Assembly: GCA_021781795.1 (NCBI GenBank)
Contig: JAJXWA010000010.1
Location: 720-64,719 of the forward strand
Direction of reading: 5' to 3'
Source: Acidobacteriota bacterium
GTDB taxonomy: Bacteria > Acidobacteriota > Terriglobia > Terriglobales > Acidobacteriaceae
DNA: 64,000 bases
This document shows, one piece after another, positions 54,187 to 62,444 of the stretch (its first letter is position 1; every line of letters starts with the position of its first letter). The notes below the pieces were generated by a model. The model was not told where the DNA came from, made no database searches, and worked only from the letters and a program-made list of their open reading frames with translations. Both the position numbers and the translations under genes were made by a program.

Positions 54187-56051
54187 AGTCCTCGCACCAG
54201 AGTGATCACGATGTCTACGGGGGAAGTGGCGACGCGAAACGAACAATCGTCGAAGCGAGGTGGACCCATACGCTCTTTGGGATTGTTCGATGCCCCGACC
54301 GGCTCCCGCGGAATGCCCACGAAGTTGTGATCGAGCTTGCGGTTGCCGTTCAGGTCCTCATATACGCTCACTGCGTACGTGCCCGGCGGCAGCACGGTGT
54401 CGATACGCATCTGCTGCGCTCCTGCCGGGATCGGCAGGAAGCCATGACGAATTGCCTTGTCGTAGTTGCCAGGGAATCCGGAAGGGGAACTGAAGATAAG
54501 GTAGGCAAGATCTCCCTGTGCATCGCGAGTCAGGCGAACCTTCACGGTGAGATGCACCTCCCGGTTTGTCTGCGCAGGCAAAGTGAGGCCGCATGCAACG
54601 ACCATAAGAAGAGGCATCGCCATACGAAGCAGGCGAGCGGCCAGGCCCACGTGTCCATGGCGAAAGCGCAGCAGGCCTGCGAGTTGACGCTGGGTGCGCT
54701 CGGCATAGGGAAACCAATTGATTTCTCGTGCGCGACGATCGCTGGTGAGCATGATGGTCTTGGTTCTGGAGAAGGCGCGCAGACCTTCTGGCCCGTGATA
54801 GCGGCCGTAGCCGCTTTGCCGGTTGCCTCCGAATGGCGCATGTGGATTGGCGATAACTCGAATCACATCGTTCACGGCGCAGCTTCCCGCGCTGAGCTCT
54901 GCGGCCACGCGGCGCGCGCGCACACGATTGCCTGTCCATACACTGCCGCTCAGGGCAAAGGCGCTCTGGTTGGCAAGGCGAATCGCCTCTTCCTCGCTGG
55001 CAAATGGTGCGATGCAGAGCACCGGGCCAAAGCACTCCTCGGAGAGAATGCGCGCATCCGCCGGCACGTTCGCCAGCAGAACCGGTTCGCTTCCCAGGGC
55101 GTCACGATGCTGAGGAGTCAGCAAGCTAGCGCCGCGTGCGAGCGCGTCTTCAATCTGGGCGCGTAGTTCGGTTTGCCCTGCTTCTGCAAGCGGCCAGAGG
55201 TCCGCGAGCGGATCCGCACCGACGCGGAGACTCGCAATCTGCTGGTTCATCCGTGCGACGAATTCATCGTAAATCGATGCTTCAACATAGGCCCGCTTGA
55301 CGCCGACGCATACCCGTCCTGCGTTCAGGAATGCGCCGTATGCGATGCCTTCGACCGCGCGTTCCATGCGGCAGTCCGCAAAGACGAGGGCCGCGTCTTT
55401 GCCGCCTAGTTCCAGGATCGTGGGGATGAGATGTTGGGCGGCGCGCTCGGCCACCATCCTGCCATGGCGGCTGCTGCCTGTGAAGAGGATCATATCCGGG
55501 CGGGCATCAATCAAAGCCGTGGACTCTTCGGGGCCGCAGTGCAATACCTGGATCAGATCAGCGGGTAAATTTGCCTGTGCACAAAGCCTGGCGATGATAG
55601 CAGCCGTTTCCGGAGTGCGCTCGGAACACTTCAAGACCACTGCATTACCGGCGGCGAGCGCGGTGATTGCGGGGATCATCGAGAGCTGAAACGGATAGTT
55701 CGATGGGCCGAAGATCAGTACGGCACCGTGAGGCTCAAGATGCGACTCGAAGCGCGCGCCGCGAAAAAAGAATGCCGGCTTGCCGACTTTGCGAGGGCGC
55801 AGGATCTTTGCCGCGTGAATCTCGTAGTAGCGCATCGCCTCAAGCGTGACGAGCACGTCTCCGGAAAGCGCATCCAGCAGAGGTTTTGCGGTCTCGCGGG
55901 CTATTGACTCCGCGATTTGCTCACATTCGAGCGCGATCGCGCGGCGCAGGTGCCTGAGAGCACTGCAGCGCCGGGATGCGCTCAGAGCTACCCAGGAGGT
56001 CTGAGCCTCGCGGGCACGGACAAAAATCCGATCTGCATCGAGTGGACTCAT
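54183..56051 (-). CDS. Aldehyde dehydrogenase fused to an exported DUF2141 domain
   Basis: 622-residue two-part protein. Residues 1-455 are a full NAD(P)-dependent aldehyde dehydrogenase: FGPSNYPFQL, the general base Glu214 in LELGG, the nucleophile Cys248 in NAGRVCVG, and FGGNRQSGYGRYHG. This would convert diaponeurosporenal to the carotenoic acid. Residues 475-494 form a hydrophobic segment ending LPAQ, like a signal peptide. Residues 497-620 are a DUF2141 domain (YLIFSSPSGFPGNYDKA, LPPGTYAVSVYEDLNGNRKLD, VGIPREPVGASNNPKERMGP). So the chain seems to be cytosolic enzyme, TM, then periplasmic domain. A re-initiated shorter product from Met478 is possible. Overlaps of 4 bp on both sides make a sequencing fusion unlikely. 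Confidence 0.85.
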   Translation of the reverse strand: MSPLDADRIFVRAREAQTSWVALSASRRCSALRHLRRAIALECEQIAESIARETAKPLLDALSGDVLVTLEAMRYYEIHAAKILRPRKVGKPAFFFRGARFESHLEPHGAVLIFGPSNYPFQLSMIPAITALAAGNAVVLKCSERTPETAAIIARLCAQANLPADLIQVLHCGPEESTALIDARPDMILFTGSSRHGRMVAERAAQHLIPTILELGGKDAALVFADCRMERAVEGIAYGAFLNAGRVCVGVKRAYVEASIYDEFVARMNQQIASLRVGADPLADLWPLAEAGQTELRAQIEDALARGASLLTPQHRDALGSEPVLLANVPADARILSEECFGPVLCIAPFASEEEAIRLANQSAFALSGSVWTGNRVRARRVAAELSAGSCAVNDVIRVIANPHAPFGGNRQSGYGRYHGPEGLRAFSRTKTIMLTSDRRAREINWFPYAERTQRQLAGLLRFRHGHVGLAARLLRMAMPLLMVVACGLTLPAQTNREVHLTVKVRLTRDAQGDLAYLIFSSPSGFPGNYDKAIRHGFLPIPAGAQQMRIDTVLPPGTYAVSVYEDLNGNRKLDHNFVGIPREPVGASNNPKERMGPPRFDDCSFRVATSPVDIVITLVRGL

Positions 56052-57592
56052 GCCAGCGCAAGCTCCAGAGGTTTTGCGGCCGGATGAGGAATCTCATACT
56101 TCTGGCAGATGAGATTGGCGGAGATGCGCGCTGACTCAAAAATCGTCGGCAGTCCGCTGCCGGGATGGGTCCCGCCGCCAACCAGGTAGCAGTTCTCAAA
56201 CATCTCGAACTGGTTGTGGGGGCGCATGTAGAGCATCTGATTCCAACTATGCGCCATGTTGAATGTCGCACCCAGAAAGACTGAGTATTTGTCCTCCCAA
56301 TCCTGCGGAGTAACGATCATCTCGCGCTGGATGTGCGGCGTCACATCCCCATAGGGCGTGCGCTCACGCAGCGCGCGAAGAATACTATCCCGCATCTCCT
56401 GCTTGTGATGCTCCCAGTTGATGCCGCTCTTGTTGTTGGCCACCGGAGCGAGAATATAGAGCGCTGAGTGTCCAGGCGGCGCGCTGGATGGGTCTGTCTT
56501 GCAGGAATTACGGATGTAAAGAGACATCTCGTCCAGGCTGCTGCGGCCATGCGTGATCGCTTCGATGTTCTTCTTGTAGTCGCGGGCGAAGACGATCGTG
56601 TGATGTTCGACATCGTAGGTTCGGTCAAGTCCCAGATACATCATGAATGTAGAGCAGGAGAACCTCCGCTTGCGCAGAGTCGAGGGCTTGTAGCTTCCCA
56701 GGCTCTTCTCGTCGAAAAGGGTAGCCATCGCATGTCCGAAATCAGCATTGATCACAACATCGTCGCAATAGACCTTTTCACCGCTTGCCAGCTCGACTCC
56801 TATTGCACGGCGGCCATCCACAAGCACGCGGGAAACCGGCGCTGAGGTGTGAATCTCTGCATTCTCTTCGCGACTGACCGCCGCAAAGGCCTGCGTAATC
56901 CGAGAGAGCCCGCCCATCACGTGGTATACGCCGTGTGCGTGCTCCGTGTAGGGAATCATCGTGAACAGGCCCGGACAGTCCCACGGCGACATGCCAAGAT
57001 ACTTCGACTGGAACGTGAAAGCCAGGCGCAGCTCTTCTGAGCGGAAATAATCGCCCAGGACGCTATACAGTGACCTGCCCGCAGCGATATGCGGTGCGGC
57101 CGCAAGCAGCGTTGGGCTGATCATGCTGGCCACCGTTCCGTAGGGCTTCTGCAGGCATGGATAAAGCTTCTTAAAGCGCAGGCTTTCGCGTTTGAGAAAG
57201 CGGTCGAAGTTGCCGCTCTCCCCGGGGAAGTGCTTTTCGATCTCCGCCTTCATCGCTTCGGGCTGCGGCCGGACAAGCATGGTTTTGTCTGGGAAATTGA
57301 GCGCGTACATCGGGTCGAGCGATCGGAATTGCAGATAATCGCATGACCTCCGTCCGCCTTCAGAGAAGAGTTCATCGAGAAGAAACTTCATCATCAGGAA
57401 GGTGGGGCCTAGATCGAACCGATACTCTCCGAGGCGCACCTCGGCGTTACGCCCGCCGATGACATCCTGTTTCTCGAAGACCTGAACTCTGAATCCGCGC
57501 TGCGCCAGGAGCATTGCAGCCGCCAAACCTCCCGGACCTGCTCCCACAATCGCAACACTTTTTTTCTTGCCGCCGCTTCTGTACTGGCTCAT
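56048..57592 (-). CDS. crtN: CrtN-type C30 carotenoid desaturase
   Basis: 514-residue FAD-dependent desaturase, first gene of the operon. The ATG at 57592 gives MSQYRSGGKKKSVAIVGAGPGGLAAAMLLAQRG, the ADP-binding fold. FDLGPTFLMMKFLLDELF and the C-terminal LVGGGTHPGSGLPTIFES are CrtN/HpnE-type hallmarks. The usual reaction is stepwise dehydrogenation of dehydrosqualene (or squalene) to diaponeurosporene or diapolycopene. Assignment to the CrtN branch rather than the CrtP branch is by gene order (desaturase, ald, second oxidase) and by the FDLGPTFL motif. Its stop overlaps the next start (ATGA). Confidence 0.84.
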   Translation of the reverse strand: MSQYRSGGKKKSVAIVGAGPGGLAAAMLLAQRGFRVQVFEKQDVIGGRNAEVRLGEYRFDLGPTFLMMKFLLDELFSEGGRRSCDYLQFRSLDPMYALNFPDKTMLVRPQPEAMKAEIEKHFPGESGNFDRFLKRESLRFKKLYPCLQKPYGTVASMISPTLLAAAPHIAAGRSLYSVLGDYFRSEELRLAFTFQSKYLGMSPWDCPGLFTMIPYTEHAHGVYHVMGGLSRITQAFAAVSREENAEIHTSAPVSRVLVDGRRAIGVELASGEKVYCDDVVINADFGHAMATLFDEKSLGSYKPSTLRKRRFSCSTFMMYLGLDRTYDVEHHTIVFARDYKKNIEAITHGRSSLDEMSLYIRNSCKTDPSSAPPGHSALYILAPVANNKSGINWEHHKQEMRDSILRALRERTPYGDVTPHIQREMIVTPQDWEDKYSVFLGATFNMAHSWNQMLYMRPHNQFEMFENCYLVGGGTHPGSGLPTIFESARISANLICQKYEIPHPAAKPLELALA

Positions 57593-57665
57593 TCCACAAC
57601 CGTAGCCCGGTCGCGCGGGGCAATGGCTGGCGTCGGGAATGTGCGGATGAATCGGTTGCTTTTTA

Positions 57666-57690
57666 TGCAAGAAATCTGGAATATCTTGCA
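57666..57690. promoter_or_regulatory. 25-bp dyad, candidate operator of the crt operon
   Basis: TGCAAGA at 57666-57672 and TCTTGCA at 57684-57690 are perfect 7-bp arms, and two further flanking bases also match with one mismatch between. It lies in the 160 bp between the XRE-cupin regulator and crtN, about 75 bp upstream of crtN. On the minus strand a weak TTGCAA (57686-57691) and CATAAA (57662-57667) spaced 18 bp could be the promoter, so the dyad would cover it. Binding by the regulator is inference. Confidence 0.5.
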
Positions 57691-57752
57691 ACTGGATAAA
57701 ATGAGCCTTCCACTACGCAATAACGGCGTCGTGCGCGGCGGAGCTTTACGCG

Positions 57753-58406
57753 CTATCTGGGAGAGCCTGTTGTGACCACAATCGCCGTGCAGGGCGTCTT
57801 TACGAGGCTGCGATAGGTGTGCTTCTGCATGGAATCGAAATAAATGGCATCACCGGCCGAAAGCTGGAATGTCTCCACGCCGATCTTCATTTCGAGCTCT
57901 CCCTCGATCAGGTAAAGTAACTCCACTCCCTGGTGATAGTGCGGCACAGCTTTCTCTGGCGGCAGCGGATGGAAATGCGCCAGGTAGCCGCTCAGCTTTT
58001 TCTCGTTCACGCGGAAATCGAGGCTTTCAAAATGCCATGGAACCTCAGTGGACTTCGGATCGGCTGGAAATGACTTCCGCTCGTTCCGCCGTGCCACGGC
58101 CACGATGTGACGCTTTCTTGGATCACTGAAGAAGTAGTCCAGTCCGACGCCGAATACCAGTGCGATGCGTGTGAGCGTGGGAAGAGTGGGCAATAACTTG
58201 CCATTCTCAAGACGCGACAGCATGGCGGACGAGAATCCCGTGTGCTCGGCCAATTGTGCAAGGCCCATGCTGCGGCGCAGTCGCAAGGTGCGGAGCTTGT
58301 CTGCGATCGCATATGGGCGAAGCGATTCCTGAACGACCGCGCTGTCAGTGGCTTTGACTTTTGCTTTCCGTCGTTTCGGCTTTATCGGCTTTCGGTTTTC
58401 CGCCAT
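57753..58406 (-). CDS. XRE-family regulator with C-terminal cupin
   Basis: 217-residue transcription factor. A basic N-terminal stretch (Lys/Arg, 5-20) precedes the helix-turn-helix RSMGLAQLAEHTGFSSAMLSRLE at about 50-70. The cupin sensor has PHYHQGVELLYLIEGELEMKIG (His and Glu ligands) and the LSAGDAIYFDSMQKHTYRS strand. Such regulators sense a small metabolite through the cupin. Position directly upstream of, and parallel to, the crt operon suggests that it controls pigment synthesis. GTG at 58430 is an alternative start. Confidence 0.88.
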   Translation of the reverse strand: MAENRKPIKPKRRKAKVKATDSAVVQESLRPYAIADKLRTLRLRRSMGLAQLAEHTGFSSAMLSRLENGKLLPTLPTLTRIALVFGVGLDYFFSDPRKRHIVAVARRNERKSFPADPKSTEVPWHFESLDFRVNEKKLSGYLAHFHPLPPEKAVPHYHQGVELLYLIEGELEMKIGVETFQLSAGDAIYFDSMQKHTYRSLVKTPCTAIVVTTGSPR

Positions 58407-58668
58407 AGACCAAAGTGCATGCCCCTTCACTGACGATCAGCCCGAATTGCTTGAGTGTCAAGGGACCAATCGACAGCCGAAGGGGTAGCACTGGATTCGG
58501 ACGTAGTGAGAAAGCGGGTGTCTATCCGCTCGTATCGATGACCGATGGAATTTTGGTCCAAAGTTGGAGAAGCCGTCAGTGGAGTGAATTCTCAGCCTTC
58601 TTACATCTTCGGATGTGCTTGGCACAGAAGGGTTCGTTGCCGATGCTGGCAATGGGAAGCCGAGCTCG

Positions 58669-58823
58669 ACCTTGATGGCGGCAGGCGACGGTGCTGTGGA
58701 CCTCCTTGCCGGGCCGTCGGCGCGTCAAATGGGCGCGGAGCGGACCATGCGATCAACAGAAGGGCGGCCAGACAGAAGCTGGCTTGCGAGTTCGGCGCAA
58801 CCGACATCGTAGCCGAGCGGCGA
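58669..58823 (+). pseudogene. Frameshifted fragment of a zinc-type alcohol dehydrogenase
   Basis: Two short plus-strand reading frames together give a stretch of the medium-chain dehydrogenase Rossmann fold: GDGAVDLLAGPSARQMGAER in one frame (to about 58760), then RQKLACEFGATDIVAER in another. A single frameshift separates them. Neither the catalytic zinc site nor the rest of the domain is present. It lies just inside the right att-like repeat and is a decay scar of former island cargo or of a neighbour gene. The rest of 58407-58968 shows no gene. Confidence 0.65.
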
Positions 58824-58831
58824 GTTTTCAA

Positions 58832-58875
58832 CTGTTAGCCGGAGGTTGTGGCTTGAGTCCTGGCTGAGGAGCCAA
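58832..58875 (+). repeat. Right attachment-site-like repeat (decayed tRNA-Asn 3' half)
   Basis: 44-nt direct copy of the tRNA-Asn 3' half, from CTGTTAGCCG to CTGAGGAGCCAA. It has six substitutions and two single-base gaps relative to 49609-49654. The T-arm stem no longer pairs, so it is not a functional tRNA. It marks the right end of the island. Confidence 0.8.
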
Positions 58876-58968
58876 ATTTTGATATTCGATGACCCGCCAT
58901 GAAGCGCGCCTTGCTACTTTGCTGGCAAATATGTGGCTGGTGTCGCAGTCGGCCTGCGGCAGCCTCCG

Positions 58969-59847
58969 CTACTGTACGGCCCGGGCAGAGCCCACCTGTG
59001 CTGCCGTAGCGGTGTAGAGATGGCAGTTGCCGGTCGTTTCCTTGAAACGAAAATAAGGATGCACGAAGAGCATCGCACGTGCGTCTCCGGTGCCTTCGCT
59101 CAGGTCAGTGAGCCACACGCCATCGGCCTGCCGCTGGTTGTGCACGTGGACCCAGAAGCCTTTGTGGAGATTGGCCACCAGACCGCCGGCGATCTTCAGG
59201 TCCTGCACCGATCGCACGTTGAGGTCGATGAGCTCGCCAGTCTCTTCATCCACGGACATGGTTCCCTGCATGGCCTGCGCAAAGCGCTGCGTCAGGTTTC
59301 TGGCCTGGAAGTGCGGATTCGGAACGATGGTGTAGTCGAGCACGCTGCGGCCGTTCACCTGCAGCCGGTGGCCGTTGGTCAGCATCATGGCTTCAAGCAG
59401 ATCCTGCACCTGCTGGTTATCCTTGTCGGTCTGCTTGCGGGCCGCCGATTCATTGCTGTACTTGAGCGTCTCCTTCATCACGCGCTGGTCTTCTTTGGCG
59501 GCCTGTTCGGACGTGAGGTCCTTCCCATCTTTCGAGAGCTTATGCTCGATGGCGATGCCGTTCACATAGAACTGATCGTTGACCTCGGTGCTCTGGTGCT
59601 TCACGCGGCCTTTGCTATCCGTCTCGACAAATTCATCGGTGACGCGGCACTCGTAGCGCTCCTTGTCGGCGGCGAGCTTCTTTTCGTTGGCGAGTGCGCG
59701 CTGCAGGAGTTGGGAGGTGTCGGGCAGAGGCGGCTGATTGGCGCGGGATGGGCCTGGGGGCGCTGCTGCGTACGCAAGAGTCACAGCGCTCAGCCAGATG
59801 GGCAGAACGAGGGAAAGAGCTGTCAGCCGGAGCGGCGCAAGACCCAT
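58969..59847 (-). CDS. Secreted hypothetical protein
   Basis: 292-residue exported protein. The ATG at 59847 has GGAGAAG upstream and gives a signal peptide to about residue 28 (ending YAA). The mature part is charged and Gln/Lys/Asn-rich in the first half (LANEKKLAADKERYECRV), with two Cys (about 67 and 278). The C-terminal half has NPHFQARNLTQRFAQAM and TGELIDLNVRSVQDLKIAGGLVANLHKGFWVHVH, reminiscent of outer-membrane lipoprotein-sorting or LolA-like strands. I do not recognise the family with confidence. Confidence 0.6.
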   Translation of the reverse strand: MGLAPLRLTALSLVLPIWLSAVTLAYAAAPPGPSRANQPPLPDTSQLLQRALANEKKLAADKERYECRVTDEFVETDSKGRVKHQSTEVNDQFYVNGIAIEHKLSKDGKDLTSEQAAKEDQRVMKETLKYSNESAARKQTDKDNQQVQDLLEAMMLTNGHRLQVNGRSVLDYTIVPNPHFQARNLTQRFAQAMQGTMSVDEETGELIDLNVRSVQDLKIAGGLVANLHKGFWVHVHNQRQADGVWLTDLSEGTGDARAMLFVHPYFRFKETTGNCHLYTATAAQVGSARAVQ

Positions 59848-59939
59848 ATCTTCTCCATGCGTTGAGGATTGGATGATGGAGGATGCGAGCAAGTTGTCGC
59901 CGCGGGGCGAACGGCGCAGCGAACGCGGCAGCAATCGGA

Positions 59940-60317
59940 CTACGCTGAGAGGGTGAGCAGCGGAACGCCGCCCTGCGCGCGCGCTTCTTCCACGACGGCG
60001 TCCAACTGCTGCAGCACCTCTTCCACGCTCATGGTGTAGATCTCGCGGCGCGCGTCGTAGCCTTCTTCGACGAGCTGCTTGAGGTAGCGTCCGGCAATCT
60101 GCGCGGCCAACTGGTCGGTAATGACCTTGCCGGAGCGCTTTTTCTGTTCCACCCACGCAACGCTGGGCATGGCGATCCACATGGGGCGGCCGTTCACGTC
60201 GAATCGCACATCGACGGCGTCGGCGTGGCGTGTGGCGATGGCGACAATGTTGGCCTTCCAGCAGCAGTGCAGGTCTTCGCCGCTCCAGCGGTCGGTTACG
60301 TGAAAGTCTTCGTACAT
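59940..60317 (-). CDS. Conserved hypothetical protein
   Basis: 125-residue soluble protein: a short beta-rich N-terminus (KANIVAIATRHADAVDVRFDVNGRPMWIAMP) followed by two helices (KVITDQLAAQIAGRYLKQLVEEGYDARREIYTMSVEEVLQQLDAVVEEARAQ). No TM or signal peptide. Family not recognised. The gene stands alone in the minus direction; the ATG at 60317 is used. Confidence 0.6.
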   Translation of the reverse strand: MYEDFHVTDRWSGEDLHCCWKANIVAIATRHADAVDVRFDVNGRPMWIAMPSVAWVEQKKRSGKVITDQLAAQIAGRYLKQLVEEGYDARREIYTMSVEEVLQQLDAVVEEARAQGGVPLLTLSA

Positions 60318-60507
60318 AGGTCTAGCCTATCGCTCCGCTCTTGACCACGGCAAGCGCATGCATCCATTGCGGCTTCGCCCTGGATGACGCAGGCTGTGTG
60401 GACTTGGCTCCGGAGGCGCTGATAAACTGTTCAGGTTGCAGTGGCAGTGCCCAACCTGTAAGGACCCGCCTGCAAATTCAGCGACTCACGAAGGACAACG
60501 AGAAGCC

Positions 60508-61215
60508 GTGGATACACAAACCCGTCATGCCCTGAAGGGCGATAAGTTTGCCGAAGCAACGAAGACCGGCGTCAGCTGGGTGAGCGGTCATCGCGAGGGC
60601 GTGGTGCGCTGGGCGGTTTCAGCCGGCGCGGCGGTGCTGGTGGTGGTTGCGGCGTGGGTCTTCTGGAACGTGCGGACCACGGCAGCCGATGCGGCACTGG
60701 GCGCGGCCCTCGATACCTACACGGCTCCGTTGGCCATTCCAGGCGCGCCGCCGCAGAAGGGCGTGTATGCCACGGCGAAGGAGCGCGCACAGGCTGCGAA
60801 TCAGCAGTTTGTGGCGGTCGCCAACCAGTATGGCTGGCTTCCCCAGGGCGCGCGGGCGCACTACTTTGCGGGCGTCACGTACGCCGACCTTGGCCAGACC
60901 AGCCAGTCGGAGGCAGAGCTTAAGATTGCTGCCGACTCGTGGAGCCGGAACCTGGCGAACCTTGCCAAGCTGGCGCTCGCCGGCCAGTATCGCCAGTCGG
61001 GGCGCGACAATGACGCCATTGCGCTGTACAACGAGCTGGCCGCGAAGCCTTCGACGACGGTGCCGGCCACGGTGGCGCAGCTTGATCTTGCTGACCTCTA
61101 CTCCGCGACGGGAAAGACGGAGCAGGCGCGGGCACTCTGGGCCAAGGTGAAGGATGCCGACAAGGACGGAATGGCGGGGTCGATTGCGGCGCAGAAGCTG
61201 ACGCCGGGGCAGTAG
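60508..61215 (+). CDS. TPR protein with N-terminal anchor, YfgM-like
   Basis: 235-residue protein. A GTG at 60508 with GAGAAG upstream is used; an earlier in-frame ATG adds 24 residues without a better ribosome site. A cytoplasmic stretch is followed by one TM helix (about residues 34-55, RWAVSAGAAVLVVVAAWVFW), then tetratricopeptide-like helices (HYFAGVTYADLGQTSQSEAELKI, KLALAGQYRQSGRDNDAIALYNEL, LDLADLYSATGKTEQARALW). This is the layout of YfgM, which works with SecYEG and periplasmic chaperones. Role here inferred. Confidence 0.8.
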   Translation: MDTQTRHALKGDKFAEATKTGVSWVSGHREGVVRWAVSAGAAVLVVVAAWVFWNVRTTAADAALGAALDTYTAPLAIPGAPPQKGVYATAKERAQAANQQFVAVANQYGWLPQGARAHYFAGVTYADLGQTSQSEAELKIAADSWSRNLANLAKLALAGQYRQSGRDNDAIALYNELAAKPSTTVPATVAQLDLADLYSATGKTEQARALWAKVKDADKDGMAGSIAAQKLTPGQ

Positions 61216-61305
61216 CCAGGGCGCCGCGGAGTTCAGGTCCACGTTCAGGTCAAGAGCCTCCTCTGTGGATGAGCGCCCAGCGAACCGGATGCGTCCAGTT
61301 GAAGT

Positions 61306-61911
61306 ATGAGCGCCGGTTCAGCAGCCCTTGCAGGATGGATGGAGATCGTTCCAATCGCCATGCGTGACGAGGCGCGGGAGCAGGCGCGAGAGCAGACCAG
61401 CGAGAGCGCGGTGGCTGCTCTGGTGGACGAGTACGCTTCGACGCTCTACCGCGTCGCCTACTCGGTGCTCAAGAATGCTCATGACGCCGAAGATGCCGTG
61501 CAGGAGGCTTTTCTGCGCGTGCTGCGGCACCGGGACACGCTGCACGAAGTGCGTGACCAGCGGGTATGGCTGGTGCGCATTGTCTGGAACATCGTGCTGG
61601 ACCGGAAACGGCGCGCCAAGACACGGCCGGAAACCGATGACATTGCCGAGCTGGCCCGCGTGCTGCCCGCCAAAGGCATGACGGCCGAAGAGCGAGCAGC
61701 CGCAGCGCAGTACCATGCGCACGTGCTGGCGCTGGTGGAGCGGTTGCCAGACAAAGAGCGCGAAGTGCTGCTGCTCTCGGCTTTCGAGGAGCTGTCCAGC
61801 GTGGAGATCGCCGAAGTGCTGGGAATCACGGAGTCCAGCGTGCGGTCAAGGTTGTTTCGCGCGCGCAACCTGATGGCGGAGTTGCTGCAGCACCAGAGGA
61901 GCCTGCGATGA
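61306..61911 (+). CDS. ECF-type sigma-70 factor
   Basis: 201-residue RNA polymerase sigma factor. Region 2 is ALVDEYASTLYRVAYSVLKNAHDAEDAVQEAFLRVLRHRD (about residues 36-76) and region 4 is LPDKEREVLLLSAFEELSSVEIAEVLGITESSVRSRLFRARNLM (about 148-191). No region 1 or 3. A stop overlapping the next start (ATGA) couples it to the putative anti-sigma gene. Promoter targets unknown. A 20-30 residue N-terminal extension precedes region 2, so the true start may be a later ATG (61339 or 61360). Confidence 0.92.
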   Translation: MSAGSAALAGWMEIVPIAMRDEAREQAREQTSESAVAALVDEYASTLYRVAYSVLKNAHDAEDAVQEAFLRVLRHRDTLHEVRDQRVWLVRIVWNIVLDRKRRAKTRPETDDIAELARVLPAKGMTAEERAAAAQYHAHVLALVERLPDKEREVLLLSAFEELSSVEIAEVLGITESSVRSRLFRARNLMAELLQHQRSLR

Positions 61912-62429
61912 AATCACCTGAACCGGTGCGGCTGGCGGATGGCGCTGCGGGCGTGGCCGAAGTGGAGCGCGTGCTGCGCCTGAGGGCCGAAGCGCCTGCT
62001 CCCGAAGGACTGGAAGAGCGCATCAAGGCTACATTGCTGGCTGCTCCGCAGCGTGGCAAGGTGCTGGCGTGGCGCGGAGCGCCGGTTTCCGTTTGGACCG
62101 GCAGCCTGCACGCGATGCTGCGTGGCGCCGCTGCGGCCGCCATTGTGCTGGTGGTGGCGGGTGGAAGCTGGAGTATTTTCTCGCGGGTTCAGCCGGCGAG
62201 GCCGGCTATTCCGGGACTGCCGCGGATGGTTGCTCCGGCAGGGTTTTCGAGCGCGGGGGCGATCCGGACACCGCAGACATTGGAGGCGCCGCAGGTCCAT
62301 GCCGTTGCGCCAGTCCAGACCGTGCAGCAGACCGACAGTTCTGACGCCGGATTGTCGAGCGCGAATCGGGCGCAGGCGCCACAGGCAAAGCACAAATCAG
62401 CGAATCGCGCTCATCCTCGCCCGCAGTAG
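61908..62429 (+). CDS. Putative membrane-anchored anti-sigma factor
   Basis: 173-residue protein, translationally coupled to the sigma factor by a 4-bp overlap. A cytoplasmic N-terminus of about 65 residues precedes one TM helix (about 66-85, RGAAAAAIVLVVAGGSWSIF). The periplasmic tail of about 90 residues is Ala/Pro/Gln-rich and ends in basic residues. The zinc-binding H-x3-C-x2-C of classic anti-sigma (ZAS) domains is absent, so the anti-sigma role rests on context only. Confidence 0.65.
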   Translation: MKSPEPVRLADGAAGVAEVERVLRLRAEAPAPEGLEERIKATLLAAPQRGKVLAWRGAPVSVWTGSLHAMLRGAAAAAIVLVVAGGSWSIFSRVQPARPAIPGLPRMVAPAGFSSAGAIRTPQTLEAPQVHAVAPVQTVQQTDSSDAGLSSANRAQAPQAKHKSANRAHPRPQ

Positions 62430-62444
62430 GGCAGAATCGAACTG

